The notes beneath the pieces are model-generated. The model did no database searches and was not told where the DNA came from. It saw only the letters and a program-made list of their open reading frames with translations. The position numbers were made by a program, and so were the translations under genes. This document shows positions 1 through 10,396 of a DNA stretch of 64,000 nt, one piece after another (positions within the stretch are counted from its first letter, which is position 1; each line of letters opens with the position of its first letter). The stretch is from Dermacentor variabilis (taxonomy: Eukaryota > Arthropoda > Arachnida > Ixodida > Ixodidae). The stretch covers positions 1,550,001 through 1,614,000 of the forward strand of contig NW_027460401.1 of NCBI RefSeq assembly GCF_050947875.1. The letters run 5' to 3'.

Positions 1-113
1 AGGTTGCACAGGTCTACGCCCCTACATCCAGTCATGATGACCAGGAAGTCGAAAGCTTCTATGAAGACGTGGAATCGGCGATAGGTAAAGTCAAAACAAA
101 ATACAGCTCACAT
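1..113 (+). pseudogene. RTE-type LINE endonuclease fragment (window edge)
   Basis: The reading frame that begins at base 3 gives a peptide containing QVYAPTSSHDDQEVESFYED, which matches the middle of the apurinic-like endonuclease domain of RTE-clade LINEs, just upstream of where the GDFNA motif would lie. In a working element this domain nicks target DNA to prime reverse transcription. The similarity stops near base 113, before GDFNA, and the sequence then becomes AT-rich and non-coding. The piece is cut by the window edge on the left and by decay or truncation on the right. Related RTE pieces lie on the opposite strand at 4.3-6.4 kb and 15.8-16.6 kb. The frame and motif are seen directly; the clade is inferred. 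Confidence 0.7.
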
Positions 114-2668
114 TTTCATGATTATGCACATGCTTGGGTTGTTTCTGAATATGAAAGAGGTTACTACTAAGTAAATATATTTAATCTACTACAGCTTATG
201 TGAAGCAGGATGCAAGAGGAATGAATGTCGTCATTTAACATACGGTAAGAGCCTAACTGTGTTTTGAATTATTCCCTATAATGTAGCTATGTCAATCCTG
301 TGAGAAAAACTTTCGCTACACTCCCACAGAAGGCTACTTTTGGAATCCCTGCAGTGAAAATGCACATAATGAAATCACACTTGCAGGTGTAGCTGATATC
401 CATTGCTTGCTGGTAGATGGATATGTTCCTACACAAGATCTAATGGGGTACCAGAGTCGAAATATCAATGGTTGGTCATTGATTGACCTGTAATATTTTA
501 GACTGGCTACATGTTGAGAGCTATGGCACATAAGAAAGTATGGGCCTCATTATATTTAGTACAGTTCCCTTTGTGAAAGAGCACCAGTTGATAAAGCTCA
601 CTACATCAAAATATTTGCATGCACATACACTAGTGTTTTTGTTTTTTTCTCTGAAATTCGCATTGTGATTTTATTGCCAAAAAAAGAGGCAGTTGCGGCT
701 CGGTGCTTTTTGTTACTGTTTACATGCTAAAAGAGCACTGCACTGCTCTTAGTAGCGTATTTATCTCTGTTGAAACAAAACCTGACTGCCAAGCAGTATT
801 CAAGCGAATGAAAGTTATTAACGTATCTGATTGTTCACCTCAATTACTAACGTTTGTCCAGTTTTTAATACGCTGTGTTATTTCGAACCTTATACTACTT
901 TGTGAAGTAGGTTTCCTGCACAAAACTTTTTGTAGCATTTCCGGAATCTATAAAATAACATCACCATATTCCCTAAGTTTATTCGGTGCGATCTAATCGT
1001 TACCGTCGCGGTTCACGAATGCTGCATCTGATCGGCGTATATAGAATACAGAATCTATTCTAGATACGCGAGTGCCCATGCGTTATTAGGGCGGAGAAAG
1101 TGCACAGGGGAATGCAAGTCCAAAAAACAACTAATAAACGCGCTGCATCTTACGCCGCGCTCTAAAAAAGGGCAGCGCCTTTTTCTTCACAATCTAATCC
1201 AGTCAGCTGTTTCGATGCGCTTTGTTTGCGATTAGGTGGAAAAGCGGTGCACAGCGATGCAAAAGCGCCCACGGTCGATCGACGATACGCTAGGCATGTC
1301 GCCTGCAAAAACGGAGTGCGGCTTCGCTGCATAGACTTGGTTGCTTCTCAGGCAAGATGGCGGACCTACGCGCAACTCTGCTACCTACGGTAGCATATAC
1401 AGTAACTCTAGCGGTCCATGGGGCTTAGCGCCATCTGTATGCGGTGGGAACACTTCCGGCGGAAAAAAAAATAATGTGACGCCATGTCCGTTAAAAGCAG
1501 AAGTGACGTCATTTTGTTTTCGAAGGCGCGAAATTTGTTTTGTTGTTCTTCCTTTGGAGCTATATATTCAAATGGCCCGCCATTCGACTTGATGGGCGTT
1601 TCGAGCTTTCAACGTGGAAAGCGATGCAGGAAAAGGCCAGCCGTACGGTTGTAGAACCCCTGCACAGAACATACTTTCTTTGGATGCCGACGAAAGCTTT
1701 AGGTGTAGAGTGCTGATCCTATTGTTGGATGCCAAGCCCGTCGGCCAGCGCAGTCGCACGAAAACAACTACACAATTATCTGGCGGTCGTAACTCACTAC
1801 TTTTCACTGAACAGATTAAGAAGCAATGAAGCTACCCGCGTCACCAAATTCAGACAAACTTCGACAAGCAAGAAAGCACAAACTGTGAGGGGGGCGTATT
1901 TCAACAGGTGATACGAGTGCGCCTTTCTGCCCATTTCAAGGCGTGCATTGCATTGCGAGTGATAGTGGCGTCAACGCCCCCTGTAGCGATGGGCGCTGAA
2001 AAGAAATTATTAATAATAATGAAATTAAACTTGTATTTTTTCAACTCGTCACGAATGTATAATATTGTCTAGGAATTTTATTTTCGTTGAATGAATCTAA
2101 CTGTGTCTCGTTTGAATTAAAAAACGCGTTTTTCTTTCCCAATGTTTGTTCCCTCCAAACATAGTCGCGCTTCAATCGCTGCTCCCATAACCCCCCATGC
2201 TGATGATCTGTGCTGAACCGCTTTTCGCCCGAAGCTTCGCGACCTGTTTGCATCGACCTTGGTCCGCCGCGGCACCTGGCCCCTTTCTGTCGCGCCCGCG
2301 GGGTGGCGACACTGTCGGCCCGAAGGCGGGCGGAGAGAGACGCGTGCAGCAGCGTGCCACGTTTTGCTCGTGTTTCTTATTTGTGTGCCAGGAAAATGCT
2401 GCTCGCCTTGTGAGCAAACATGCCTGCAATGGAACAATGAAACGGCAATGAAACAAGAAAAACCACGAGAAAGGAACAAAGTAATAGCTAGGGAGGGTGC
2501 AGCGCCCTTCTTAACTATCACTTTGTCTGTTTTCACTCTTGTTTTTTTTTTGTGGGTGTTATTATAAAATTGTGAGCATTCTACGACGAAATAGTGTACC
2601 AGACCATCGCCTTTGAACTTCGTGCGCATTTCCTAAGGGCTATAAACTTGTTACACTAATCATTTCAG
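114..2668. other. No recognisable gene
   Basis: The first half is AT-rich and the stretch around 1,340-2,450 is richer in GC and CpG. The short open frames here (up to about 170 codons) show no domain and overlap one another on both strands, as expected by chance in GC-rich DNA. A short inverted repeat, TGCTACC/GGTAGCA, lies near 1,380-1,396. I see no tRNA, no clear TE ends and no conserved coding pattern. Confidence 0.5.
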
Positions 2669-3724
2669 GTCATCAAAGATTTTTTTTGGAACTGCTAAAC
2701 TTGACAGAACAGAATGCAATTCAAGAGAACCTGAAGCTTTTTTTCATCACAACAAACGACAAAGTAGCTGCGAGTAACTCTGATGTCGACTTTAGACATT
2801 GTCGATGATGTGCCGCGTCCAGGTGCGCTCTATGTTTTGACAGCCAAGTTAAATCAAGCTCCATTGGAGGTAAGGCACACTGTTCACATTTGTTGTGACT
2901 GCATTCACATTGCACTGTTTGCTAGCAAATTCCCTCACTCATGTTTTTTCAGCAATACATTGGACAAGTGCGTTCCTTCGGTTGCGATGAGTCCCATCCT
3001 ACTATAATCAACTTCACGCAGATATTCCGTCTTCTAAGCCTGCGTACACCTGTTAAAACAGCGCTACGTGGTAGCGTGGAAGGTGTGCCAGGCCCTGTGC
3101 TCGTCGGCGTCAACGACAGATTCAAGCAGACGAGAGAAGTCTGCAAGTAAAAAAAATAAAAAATTGTCTTCGCAATGCCATTGAGGCGACATTGATAAGT
3201 TGCCTGGAGCCAAGCAGCTCATCAGAATGTGCTTGCAATGAGCACACTTATGCTCGAGGAAACATAGGGCCGGGACAATGTTGTTTATTATCTGTGTGGA
3301 TATGTCATTCATAAAGTAAGAAAGGGCGCACCATGTGATCTATGCATAGCGGACATAAGCTTTGAAATCCCAGCTGCGACAGTTACTTAAATGAGTCAGA
3401 AGTCTCAAGCAAGGTTCCTTAAAGCACCCGACACCAAAGATGCTGGGCTTTATGAAGATTGCTAAAAAAAGTGTGTCAGCTTCCCTGGAAGAGGCAGGCC
3501 TTTGCGGAGAGATATTTTGGAAGGTTTTAGATGATCTAGAGGGGTGCTGCCTCCCTCTTCTTGCTTGTGCAGAGCATATGTTCGCTTTCACGCGCGAAAT
3601 ACTGAATTTCTTCATTGTTATGCGGATGCATTTTTACTCCAGGGATAAAAACTGTCAACTAGAAAGCAGTCACAAGGTAGCTGTAGCAACCAAGAAAGCG
3701 CGTCTTTTGCGAATATCGATGTAG
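2669..3724 (+). pseudogene. P-element/THAP9-like transposase relic with an intron
   Basis: Several blocks in order match the C-terminal half of P-type (THAP9-like) transposases. At 2,783-2,869 and 2,953-3,150 the spliced frame reads YVLTAKLNQAPLE, then QYIGQVRSFGCDESHPTIIN and FTQIFRLLSL. At about 3,270-3,360 there is VVYYLCGYVIHK followed by CDLCIADI. At 3,440-3,724 there are GEIFWKVLDDLEG and FTREILNFFIVMRMHFYSRD. The family catalyses cut-and-paste transposition, and this part follows the RNase H-like core. The frames do not join (stops after 3,150 and around 3,380-3,440) and no N-terminal THAP domain lies directly upstream, so it is a decayed copy. A domesticated host exon set is possible but less likely given the stops. 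Confidence 0.72.
2870..2952 (+). other. Intron in the P-type transposase relic
   Basis: An 83-base intron with a GTAAGG donor directly after the codons for PLE and a pyrimidine-rich TTTTTTCAG acceptor. The flanking exons are in the same codon phase, so removing it joins NQAPLE to QYIGQV without a frame change, which fits the family pattern. Boundaries and phase are seen directly; use in a real transcript is inferred. Confidence 0.7.
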
Positions 3725-4335
3725 CATGCTTAGATTCACCAATCCGACGTTGTACCGGTCCTATTCTTTGTTTCGTGTGTGCATAAAACACCATGCCACA
3801 AACGAAAAGCCTCACTCTGCTCTTCATTCACCTATTAGCTGCTTTTTACAGAGTGCAAAATGTAAAACGGCTATTCTTTGGATATTTAACGCCACGCAGA
3901 GCAGCAAAAAAAAAGATCTGGCATTGAGTCGGCGGCGCGCTCCTGCCTTGGGAAGCTTCCGTAGCCAACCGGGCCAACCATGGCGGCAGCGCCACCTCGC
4001 GAGAGGAAACGGCGGAGGGTCACGTTCTCGCGCCGCTCCCAGGCGGAGTTTTACAGTAGCGATGGGCACTGCGGCACCGAGCAGTAGCCTACCATGCTGC
4101 ACGCCTCCAAAGGCAGCCACTACCTATTATAGCACTTTCAGATGTTGTCACGCAGACACCCAAGGCGGTGAAGCCTCACCACTTAATCAGAACCGCAGCG
4201 CAGCTGGCACTTTAAACTTTCGTTTTCAGCTCACTTCGGCGCTTCCTAAGCAGCCGACGCGGCCGCTGTGTCCACGTGATCCCTCATGCTACGTCACGCC
4301 GATGGTGGCGCCAGCTTTTCCAGTGGTGGAGCTCG
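3725..4335. other. No recognisable gene
   Basis: A long plus-strand open frame (3,726-4,634) crosses this stretch, but its 3' third is simply antisense to the RTE reverse transcriptase and the rest is compositionally biased with no domain. I treat it as non-coding. A GC-rich patch at 3,935-4,130 has low-complexity serine/arginine/alanine coding bias on either strand. Confidence 0.5.
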
Positions 4336-4772
4336 CCCCCAATACCTGTTTGCTCTATGATCCAAACGCGCTCTCTTTCTGTCTCTTAACGTTATGCCTA
4401 GCAGTCTTAGTTTCGTCGCTCTTTGCGCGGTCCTTCACTTGTTCTCAAGCTTCTTTGTCAGTTGCCAAGTCTCTGCCCCATAGGTCAGCACCGGTAAAAT
4501 GCACTCATTGTACACCTTCCTTTTCAATGATAATGATAAGCTTCCAGCCAGGAGCTGACAATGTCTGCCGTATGCGCTCCAACCCATTTTTATTATTCTG
4601 TAAATTTCCTTCTCATGATCAGGGTTCCCTGTGAGTAATTTACCTAGGTAAACGTACTCCTTCACAGACTCTCTGACTGGTCATCCTGAACTCTTGTTCC
4701 ATTTCCCGGCTATTCATGATTATCTTTGTCTTCTGCATATGAATCTTCAACCCCACTCTTACACTCTCTCTG
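4336..4772 (-). pseudogene. RTE-type reverse transcriptase, C-terminal part
   Basis: The minus-strand frame 4,665-4,435 reads VYLGKLLTGNPDHEKEIYRI, then NECILPVLTYGAETW. These are hallmarks of the thumb and C-terminal region of RTE/BovB-type LINE reverse transcriptases. Upstream, up to 4,772, another frame gives VGLKIHMQKTKIIMNSREME from the same domain. Downstream to about 4,336, RTAQRATKL and LGITLRDRKRA continue the family pattern after a stop. Frame changes and stops show it is dead. The enzyme would copy element RNA at nicked DNA. The gene resumes at 6,241 beyond an inserted DNA transposon. Confidence 0.82.
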
Positions 4773-6240
4773 TTAAAGGGACCCTGAAACGATTTTGCCG
4801 ATTTTCTACAAACGTACTGAGTCGTTAGAGTAGGTCCTTCTGATCATTAATTGACGCATCTAAGTACTCCGCGTAAAGCATGGAATTTATTATAAGGTTT
4901 TAAAAATGTACATCGCTGTCGATCGCAACACACTGCTCGGCGGAATTTTCAGCCGCCCTTCCATATGACGTAAATAACCCAATTGACGTCATGTGGACGA
5001 GGTATCCGAGTTGCTGCCCAGGGCGCGTCATCTATAAATTTTCCACCTTTATGGTGAACAAATGATGTTCGTAATAGTTGGAATGTTACTTAATTTGTTT
5101 CTATAAAAAGAAAGTAACAGAGAGAGAATGCACAAGAACAATATCTCACTACACTTAAGCACTTCCGGCATACAGCAAGCGTCGTCTGGTTGTGTTACAA
5201 CGTGCTCCATTTTGACGAGAGCTCCGCGGTCAGAGTCGGTCTCAGTCTTTTCGCGAGCACTATGATTCGACTTTGTTGCGTTGTAGACTGCAAACGTAGC
5301 GACTGGCAATATGTCAAGCTGCGACATCGTGTCCCTCTGCAAGGCAAGCAGACGAGCGGACTGACTGCAGCGCATCGGACTGGCGCTATCCGATCGGCAC
5401 CAGAATTTGCGCGTTTGCGGCCGTCACTTTAAACCGGAAGATTACTAACGCAATAGCGTTTCGCGAGTTAGGGTAAACGCAAGCTCAAGGGGAAAGGGCC
5501 TGGCCGTGTATCCTTGCGTGTCGTTTCACGGAAGGAGCAGAAGCGCAAATGTGAATGGTCTGCATGGTGCAGCCACCTGGTGGCACAGAGCTCAACCACA
5601 CACAGTAGCAGTAACAAAATGTATACTTCTTTGCTGCTGGTGTAAATTTTTCGCAGGAGTGTAATCGTTACCACGTAGTTTTTGTAAATGTTTAAAATGT
5701 TTTACACTTGGTTAGAGCAATATTAGCTCTTTATTTGGCCGGTTAAGCCCTGTGCCAACGGGTGGCTGGACCATGGTGACCGATCAGGCAGCACACGTAC
5801 GTCTACGCTGAAGTTCCTTCATCAGCTTGAGTTTATGCCTCCACCGTTCCATCGAAACGCCCGGTAGCCTCGAGTTGCCGGAATACCAGACACGTTTGGC
5901 GCTGCGACAGAATGCTCGCAACGCACGCTGCATCGATAGCTCTCGCTTGGGGTCGACTGCCAAGCAGCTGGCGGAGAGTTTGGAGAGGCTTCACGCACTC
6001 GCTCCTAGAGAACCAGAAGTCGACGACACGACGTGCCATCATGAAGCAGAGCCAGTGAGGTCCGATCACTCGGCGAAAAAGTTGAGGAGAAAATGCATGA
6101 CTATGGAGGAGGGTAATTTGTAATGATCCGTAGCTCTCTTAATATGAGACGTTTCACAAAAATTGTGGTGCGAATGATTAACGTTAGCTGTACCCTACGC
6201 GTCTACAAAATTTGTCCGAACCGTTTCAGGGGCCCTTTAA
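4773..6240. mobile_element. TTAA-flanked DNA transposon with THAP exon (Kolobok-like)
   Basis: The element runs 4,777-6,236 (1,460 bp) between two TTAA copies (4,773-4,776 and 6,237-6,240). The ends are inverted: AGGGACCCTGAAAC on the left and the complement of AGGGCCCCTGAAAC on the right, with weaker inverted similarity further in. It interrupts an RTE reverse transcriptase whose two halves lie either side. A THAP-like zinc-finger relic lies inside. TTAA duplications with termini beginning AGGG and an associated THAP domain suggest the Kolobok superfamily. piggyBac also uses TTAA, but its termini usually begin CCC. No full transposase is visible, so this is probably a non-autonomous or decayed copy. 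Confidence 0.65.
5262..5448 (+). pseudogene. THAP zinc-finger domain relic
   Basis: The frame starts ATG-ATT-CGA and gives MIRLCCVVDCKRSD, then VKLRHRVP. After a frame slip between about 5,340 and 5,385 a second frame gives RVCGRHFKPEDY. The C-x(3)-C pair near the N-terminus and the C-x2-H (CGRH) near the end match the C2CH zinc-binding pattern of THAP domains, which bind DNA in P-type and related transposases. Length is about right for the domain (about 60 codons up to the slip plus remainder). It lies inside the TTAA-flanked element and probably derives from its transposase gene. A coding-like frame at 5,827-6,123 (98 codons) may be a further exon but shows no domain I recognise. Confidence 0.6.
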
Positions 6241-6395
6241 GGCCTACAATCACTTATTGTAACTCGTCTCCAGTGTTGCTGAACAGGACAATGTCATCTG
6301 CAAACCGAATGGTTGCTGAGATATTCGCCGTTGATCTTTACTCCTAAGCCTTCTGAGTTTAATAGCTTGAATACTTCTTCCAAGCATGCGGTCTA
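6241..6395 (-). pseudogene. RTE-type reverse transcriptase, upstream part
   Basis: The minus strand gives ACLEEVFKLLNSEGLGVKIN then GEYLSNHSVCR and a stop. This matches the segment before and across the start of the FADD motif in RTE reverse transcriptases (usual pattern: EEVF...G..I.G..LS.LRFADD). It is the upstream partner of the piece at 4,336-4,772; the TTAA-flanked transposon sits between them. A stop replaces part of the FADD region, so the copy is inactive. Confidence 0.72.
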
Positions 6396-6399
6396 TAGC

Positions 6400-6450
6400 G
6401 CCTATAGTCGCTGGAATGGCCGAATTTCGGTCATTCGAGCGACTATAGGC
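6400..6450. repeat. Near-perfect 51-base palindrome
   Basis: The two 25-base arms (6,400-6,424 and 6,426-6,450) are reverse complements at 23 of 25 positions, with a single-base centre. The arms start and end GCCTATAGTCGCT / AGCGACTATAGGC. It directly abuts the end of the RTE fragment. It could be a small foldback element or the joined ends of a MITE. Confidence 0.8.
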
Positions 6451-6639
6451 GGCGCGACGGTAGGCCAAAATGGCTGCCGAGACGGGGATAAGTCGATCGT
6501 GCAAGCGTGTGCATATCGAGCAGCAAAGCACGTCAGGCCCTCTAGTTTCGCTGCAAACCATGCTTTCTCTCTTCTTAAAGAGACACACAGGTGTGTAATG
6601 AAGGCGAAGCTAAGTTCAACGCCGGTCGCATCATATGCT

Positions 6640-7550
6640 GCGGCATCAAGTCCATTAGCGACGATGTCTGCAAAGGGGAGCGCAGAAGCGTTGCGGTAAA
6701 AGGAGATGTGGACAGGAAAGACGCTCACTTGCAACAAAGTATATTTTCAGAGACAAACCACCGGAAACGTTATTGCTCATGCGCTGTCATCGAAAATTGT
6801 AAAAAAAAAGTTGCTATTTTTTATATATATAAAATTCGCTTAACAACGGGGCATGCATCACTACATCAATAATGACAACTATAGTGTAGGTGACAGCAAC
6901 AATGGCACCTGCAAGAAGTCGTTCCAAAAAGAACCTTCGGGGGGAGAGTGACGGAGTAGGTGGAGTAGAAACTTCAGCCAAGGGCGAGGGATTCCTTATC
7001 CATGAGATGCACTAATGGGGCACTAATACAAAGGTTAGCGCCAGCGTGAATCTGACCAGCCTTTCGAGTCTGCCTTTGGATCTGCTGATAATCTCGGTTT
7101 TATCGAAAGGATGCTTACAGCCGCAATCGCTGCAGTGCGCAGGAAGGTGCGCGGAGTTGCTCAGGACCTTTTAAGATGAAGAATGTTCTCCTAGCATGTC
7201 ACTTAGACAGCGCCCCGCCTGCCCAATGTAAGCTTTCCCGCAGTCGAGTGGTATCTTATATACCACTTCAATGGCACAGGAGGAGAGGGGTTTTGTGTGT
7301 TCCTTTTCACAGATCTCGTTCTTATGGCCATTTTGCAAGGGCGCACAACCTAGAAAGCTTGAGAGGAGTTGTGAAGACGAGGTCAACGCAGTGTTTTTTC
7401 CCGATCCTTTTTAGATAGTGTGAAATTGTTCTGACTCTGAAAATGTACTTAGTTGCAAGTGAGCGTATTTCCTGTCCACGTCTCCTTTCTTTCGCAACGC
7501 CTCTGCGCTCCCCTTTGCCAAAATCATGTCAAACCAACTAGCCCAACCGC
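6640..7550 (-). mobile_element. Penelope-like element remnant with inverted ends
   Basis: About 85 bases at 6,667-6,755 recur inverted at about 7,440-7,525 with few differences; shared blocks include AAAGGGGAGCGCAGA and GTGGACAGGAAA. Between them the minus strand encodes a GIY-YIG endonuclease relic. Three other Penelope-like copies in this window have the same architecture of inverted arms around a C-terminal reverse transcriptase and GIY-YIG region. Outer limits are approximate because the arms fade; the right arm ends near the shared motif CTAGTTGG at about 7,535-7,545. Confidence 0.72.
6960..7386 (-). pseudogene. GIY-YIG endonuclease domain of a Penelope-like element
   Basis: The frame 7,386-7,171 ends with VVYKIPLDCGKAYIGQAGRC then LSDMLGEHSSS and a stop. 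The VVY...YIGQ spacing is the GIY-YIG nuclease core, which in Penelope-like elements is fused C-terminal to reverse transcriptase and cleaves target DNA. Further down the minus strand, after frame changes, EIISRSKG- and LQIHAG-like segments and CISAP continue the domain's usual C-terminal half. The expected upstream linker (RPCKMAIRTRSVKRNTQNP region) is visible but broken. No reverse transcriptase core is present, so the copy is strongly 5'-truncated. Confidence 0.75.
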
Positions 7551-9340
7551 TAACTATTCCATTAGAGAGGCCGAGGTCAGCGTCGAATCGCTCTGCCTGC
7601 AGACGGGTGCAGTCAAGGGCCCGCTGCACTGCGCTAACGCCGCACTACGTGAAGGCTCTGTAAGGGTCGGCATGTCGTTACTAGCCTTGAAAATGCTCAC
7701 GAGCATGAAGCCATATATTTGTGTTTTCACAAGCACTTCGTAAACGCAAGCGCATACCGGTAACAGACGTTTTTTTTCAAGCGCTCCTGTTTTCAACAAA
7801 TTAATCCGGTGCAGTAAGAAACAAACTTAAGTGCATTTGCAAATGTAAACATAAAAAAATAACGGCTGTAGAATACAACAATTTACGAAACTCGCAACAT
7901 ACAGGACTGATCACGCTCGTCTAGAGCCTCGAGCAGCGTACGGCGGAGCAAATGAACTCAAATGGAGCGTAGCTGTTTGACTAATGCCCCAACCACTGGC
8001 ACGCGTCGGCAAGCTTCGGCGCGCGCCGACAAGCGAACGCTTCGCTTCGCCTTGGTCGGAGGAAGAGGGCATGCAACCACTGGACAGAAGCTCTGACGCG
8101 CGCCGAAGCTACAGTGCACTAGAATAGTACACTGTACCCACGGAGGAAGGGAGCTCAGGAGAGGCCCTGACGTCACTCTTTGTGAAGCTAAAGTGAAGCC
8201 GGAAGTTGGCGTTGCTCATGGCGTTGCTCCGCCTATCGGGCCAGCTCTCCTCTCTTGTTTGCATTTCTCGCGAAACCACGGCGCGCTGCGCGCAACCGGG
8301 CTGCTCGGACGCGCGCGCTCCGCACAATACTAAACAATCGTTAGCACGTTAACATGATTCCGCCAAAGAGAGAAAAATTTCCCGCGGATATTCCTTCGTC
8401 CCTTGCCATTGCCGTGGCGCAGTACATTGCGTACAGCGTTGCATGCATGCGCGTTCATTTCACGAACTTTGGTTCCTCCTGTCCTACCTGGCCACAGCAA
8501 CATCCGGTAGAGCACGGTCCAGATAACGCAGCGCAACAAAACACAGAGACCAACGCAAACCTGCCCGCACGGCCCCTTTGCCACGGTACGAAACCTACGG
8601 AGCAACACGTGTGAGCGCACAGAACAATAACAAAGCCGCCATTGTGGCCCGAAAGGCGTGGCCGCTACAGAAAAGAAATAAAAAGACAGCAAAAGAAAGG
8701 AGAACCTACTACGTCATTTCCTCCAAACTTTTCTCCTAGCGCGCGGAGGGGGTAGGGCCTGTCCTCAGTTTCCTTCCTCCATGACTGTACCGAAGCCCGC
8801 TCTTCGGCTGCGGCGCTCTGTTGCTGGACTATTTTGTCTTCATCCGTCAAAGTCCGGCCTGTAACAGCCTGATGTAAACTAAGCTTTAAACAATAAGTTA
8901 TTGATCTGTATGCGTTTTTAGGTATTAAAGAAACACGTTTGAATAATGAATATACGCCTGCTGCAACAGTTTGTTTTTATTTTTGAAGTAAAAATAGTGC
9001 ACAAAATATTGACATCAGCGCTCGCGCGTCGTCTGCCTGCAAGATAGCTTTGCCAACAGCTGCACGACGATTCCATATCATATCAAAACTATTGTACCAT
9101 TTAATTTTCGGTACCTAATTGCACAGCCAACTATGTAAGAATTATATATAGGAAAAGAAGAGCACGGAGCAGAGACGTCTCTCACATCGGCTCCGTCTTT
9201 TTCAATGCTCCGCTGGCCAATTTTTCGAGGTACGACGATTTCAAGCACATCATCAGATTCGTGCAGTTGCCCAGACTCGACTGATATGAAGTTTCGAGAT
9301 GGGAACCAATTTTTGACAATTTTATTGGACTTTCTCTGTT
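7551..9340. other. No recognisable gene; one dispersed palindromic repeat
   Basis: Short open frames show no domains. Bases 7,984-8,030 contain a GC-rich block (shared start CCCCAACCACTGGCACGCGT) that recurs inverted at about 15,256-15,306. A TGACGTCA (CRE-like) octamer lies at 8,169-8,176. The stretch at 8,200-8,600 is CpG-rich. None of this is enough to call a promoter. Confidence 0.5.
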
Positions 9341-9417
9341 CATCCCACTACGTGCGGAGCTAACCCTAGCGAGGAGCAGGGCCCATTAGGCCTTGCCGGC
9401 CTACGTGCCAGGCGGAC

Positions 9418-10089
9418 ATGGCAGACTCCCGTATGGAAGATGACGAAGAAGATTTCGGTTGGCAAGTGGCTACCGGACGACGATCCCGTGCTGGAAAGAA
9501 GAGCAGCAACGCGGCCAACGCGACGCCAAGTACCTCGCAAGCGTCCGGCGGAGGCGCCGCTACCGGCGGCAGCAAGGGACCCGCCACCAACACCGGCTCG
9601 ATCAAGAATCGTATAGTCAAGGCCTCAAGGATGCCCCAACTGCCCGAGGAGCATCGGAAGATTATAATCAGGCCACGAGGAGGACTAAATTTGAGCAAAG
9701 TAAGTACCACCGCTATTGGAACTGCAGTGATCGAGGCTTCAGGCCTAACGGCAGAGCAAGCAAGTGAAGGCATGGTGTGCCCCAACTTGACACAAAATAT
9801 CGTGGTGGTGAGCACGCCTGAACCAGACCGTGCGACAAGGTACGTGAGAATCGAGTCCTTCAAAATCGTGGAAACGGAGTGCGAGGTGAATGCGTACGAG
9901 GCGGCCCTGCACTCCACGTGGGTGATCAGACAAGTCGACATCAGGGACTCCCAGTCCACGTCACAAGGCATGTCGTGCGCAACCCGCTCGCTTTGGCCGC
10001 GCATCAAGACGTCGGGCTCAGTCCTCTTTGGTGGACTGAGAGTGATGGACTTTAATGGGGACGTACCCCACTCCGTATTTCATAAATAA
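9418..10089 (+). pseudogene. LINE ORF1 N-terminal region, truncated
   Basis: The open frame starts with an acidic segment (MADSRMEDDEEDFGWQVATG), then a low-complexity Ala/Ser/Gly linker (residues about 25-65), then a folded-looking region with KIIIRPRGGLNLSK, EQASEGMVCPNLTQNIVVVS and ESFKIVETECEVNAYEA. This is the pattern of gag-like ORF1 proteins of arthropod I/R1-group LINEs, which bind element RNA. The zinc-knuckle C-terminus expected for the group is absent. From about residue 175 the sequence leaves the ORF1 pattern and runs toward the ORF2 tail, so 223 codons is an artefact of the internal deletion. Start chosen at the first ATG, which precedes the acidic segment. Confidence 0.65.
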
Positions 10090-10333
10090 AATTCACCTCG
10101 AAAGAGACATTAGGAAAGAATGTAACGTGTGCGATGGCATCACTGACATCAGACACATGCTCGCGGGCTGTCCCGCGACTCTCGCCGACCCCGAAGAAAG
10201 ATGGCTTTACTGGCGCAAGACGATATCACGCCCTTCGTATCGAAATCAACTACGGGCTGTCCAGAGGGTCCACGATGACGCCATAAGGCTCGGCCTGGCG
10301 GTGCCGACGTGGACGCTGCCTGCCTCGGTCTGA
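10055..10333 (+). pseudogene. LINE ORF2 C-terminal zinc-finger end
   Basis: The frame contains ECNVCDGITDIRHMLAGCPA, a C-x2-C-x7-H-x4-C finger of the kind found at the C-terminus of ORF2 in I/R1-group LINEs, followed by a basic/hydrophobic tail ending in TWTLPASV. It overlaps the 3' end of the ORF1-derived frame, in another frame, as expected from a deletion join. An AATAAAG signal and a (GAAT)n tail follow within 65 bases. Confidence 0.65.
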
Positions 10334-10396
10334 AAAGACCAGGCTTCAGGAGTCTAATAAAGTTTTGTGAATGAATGGATGAATGAATGAATGTAA

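Larger units (their letters stand above)
9341..10396 (+). mobile_element. Internally deleted LINE (ORF1 start joined to ORF2 end)
   Basis: The piece begins with ORF1 of a LINE and ends with the last codons of an ORF2, a polyadenylation-like AATAAAG at about 10,358 and a (GAAT)n tail, but everything between (endonuclease, reverse transcriptase, RNase H) is missing. At about 1 kb it could not move by itself. Its intact 5' and 3' ends could be served by enzymes of a full-length relative. The 5' limit is uncertain; the leader starting near 9,341 (ACTACGTGCGGAGC) is GC-rich compared with the flank. Confidence 0.65.

Noticed and set aside
3726..4634. 302-codon plus-strand open frame
   Set aside because: Its 3' third is antisense to the RTE reverse transcriptase, and the rest is low-complexity with no domain; a chance frame.
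8169..8176. CRE (TGACGTCA) as a promoter element
   Set aside because: An isolated octamer; comparable CG-containing octamers occur by chance and no transcript start is evident.
9366..10007. 213-codon minus-strand open frame
   Set aside because: It lies antisense to the LINE ORF1 frame, which has the recognisable protein pattern.
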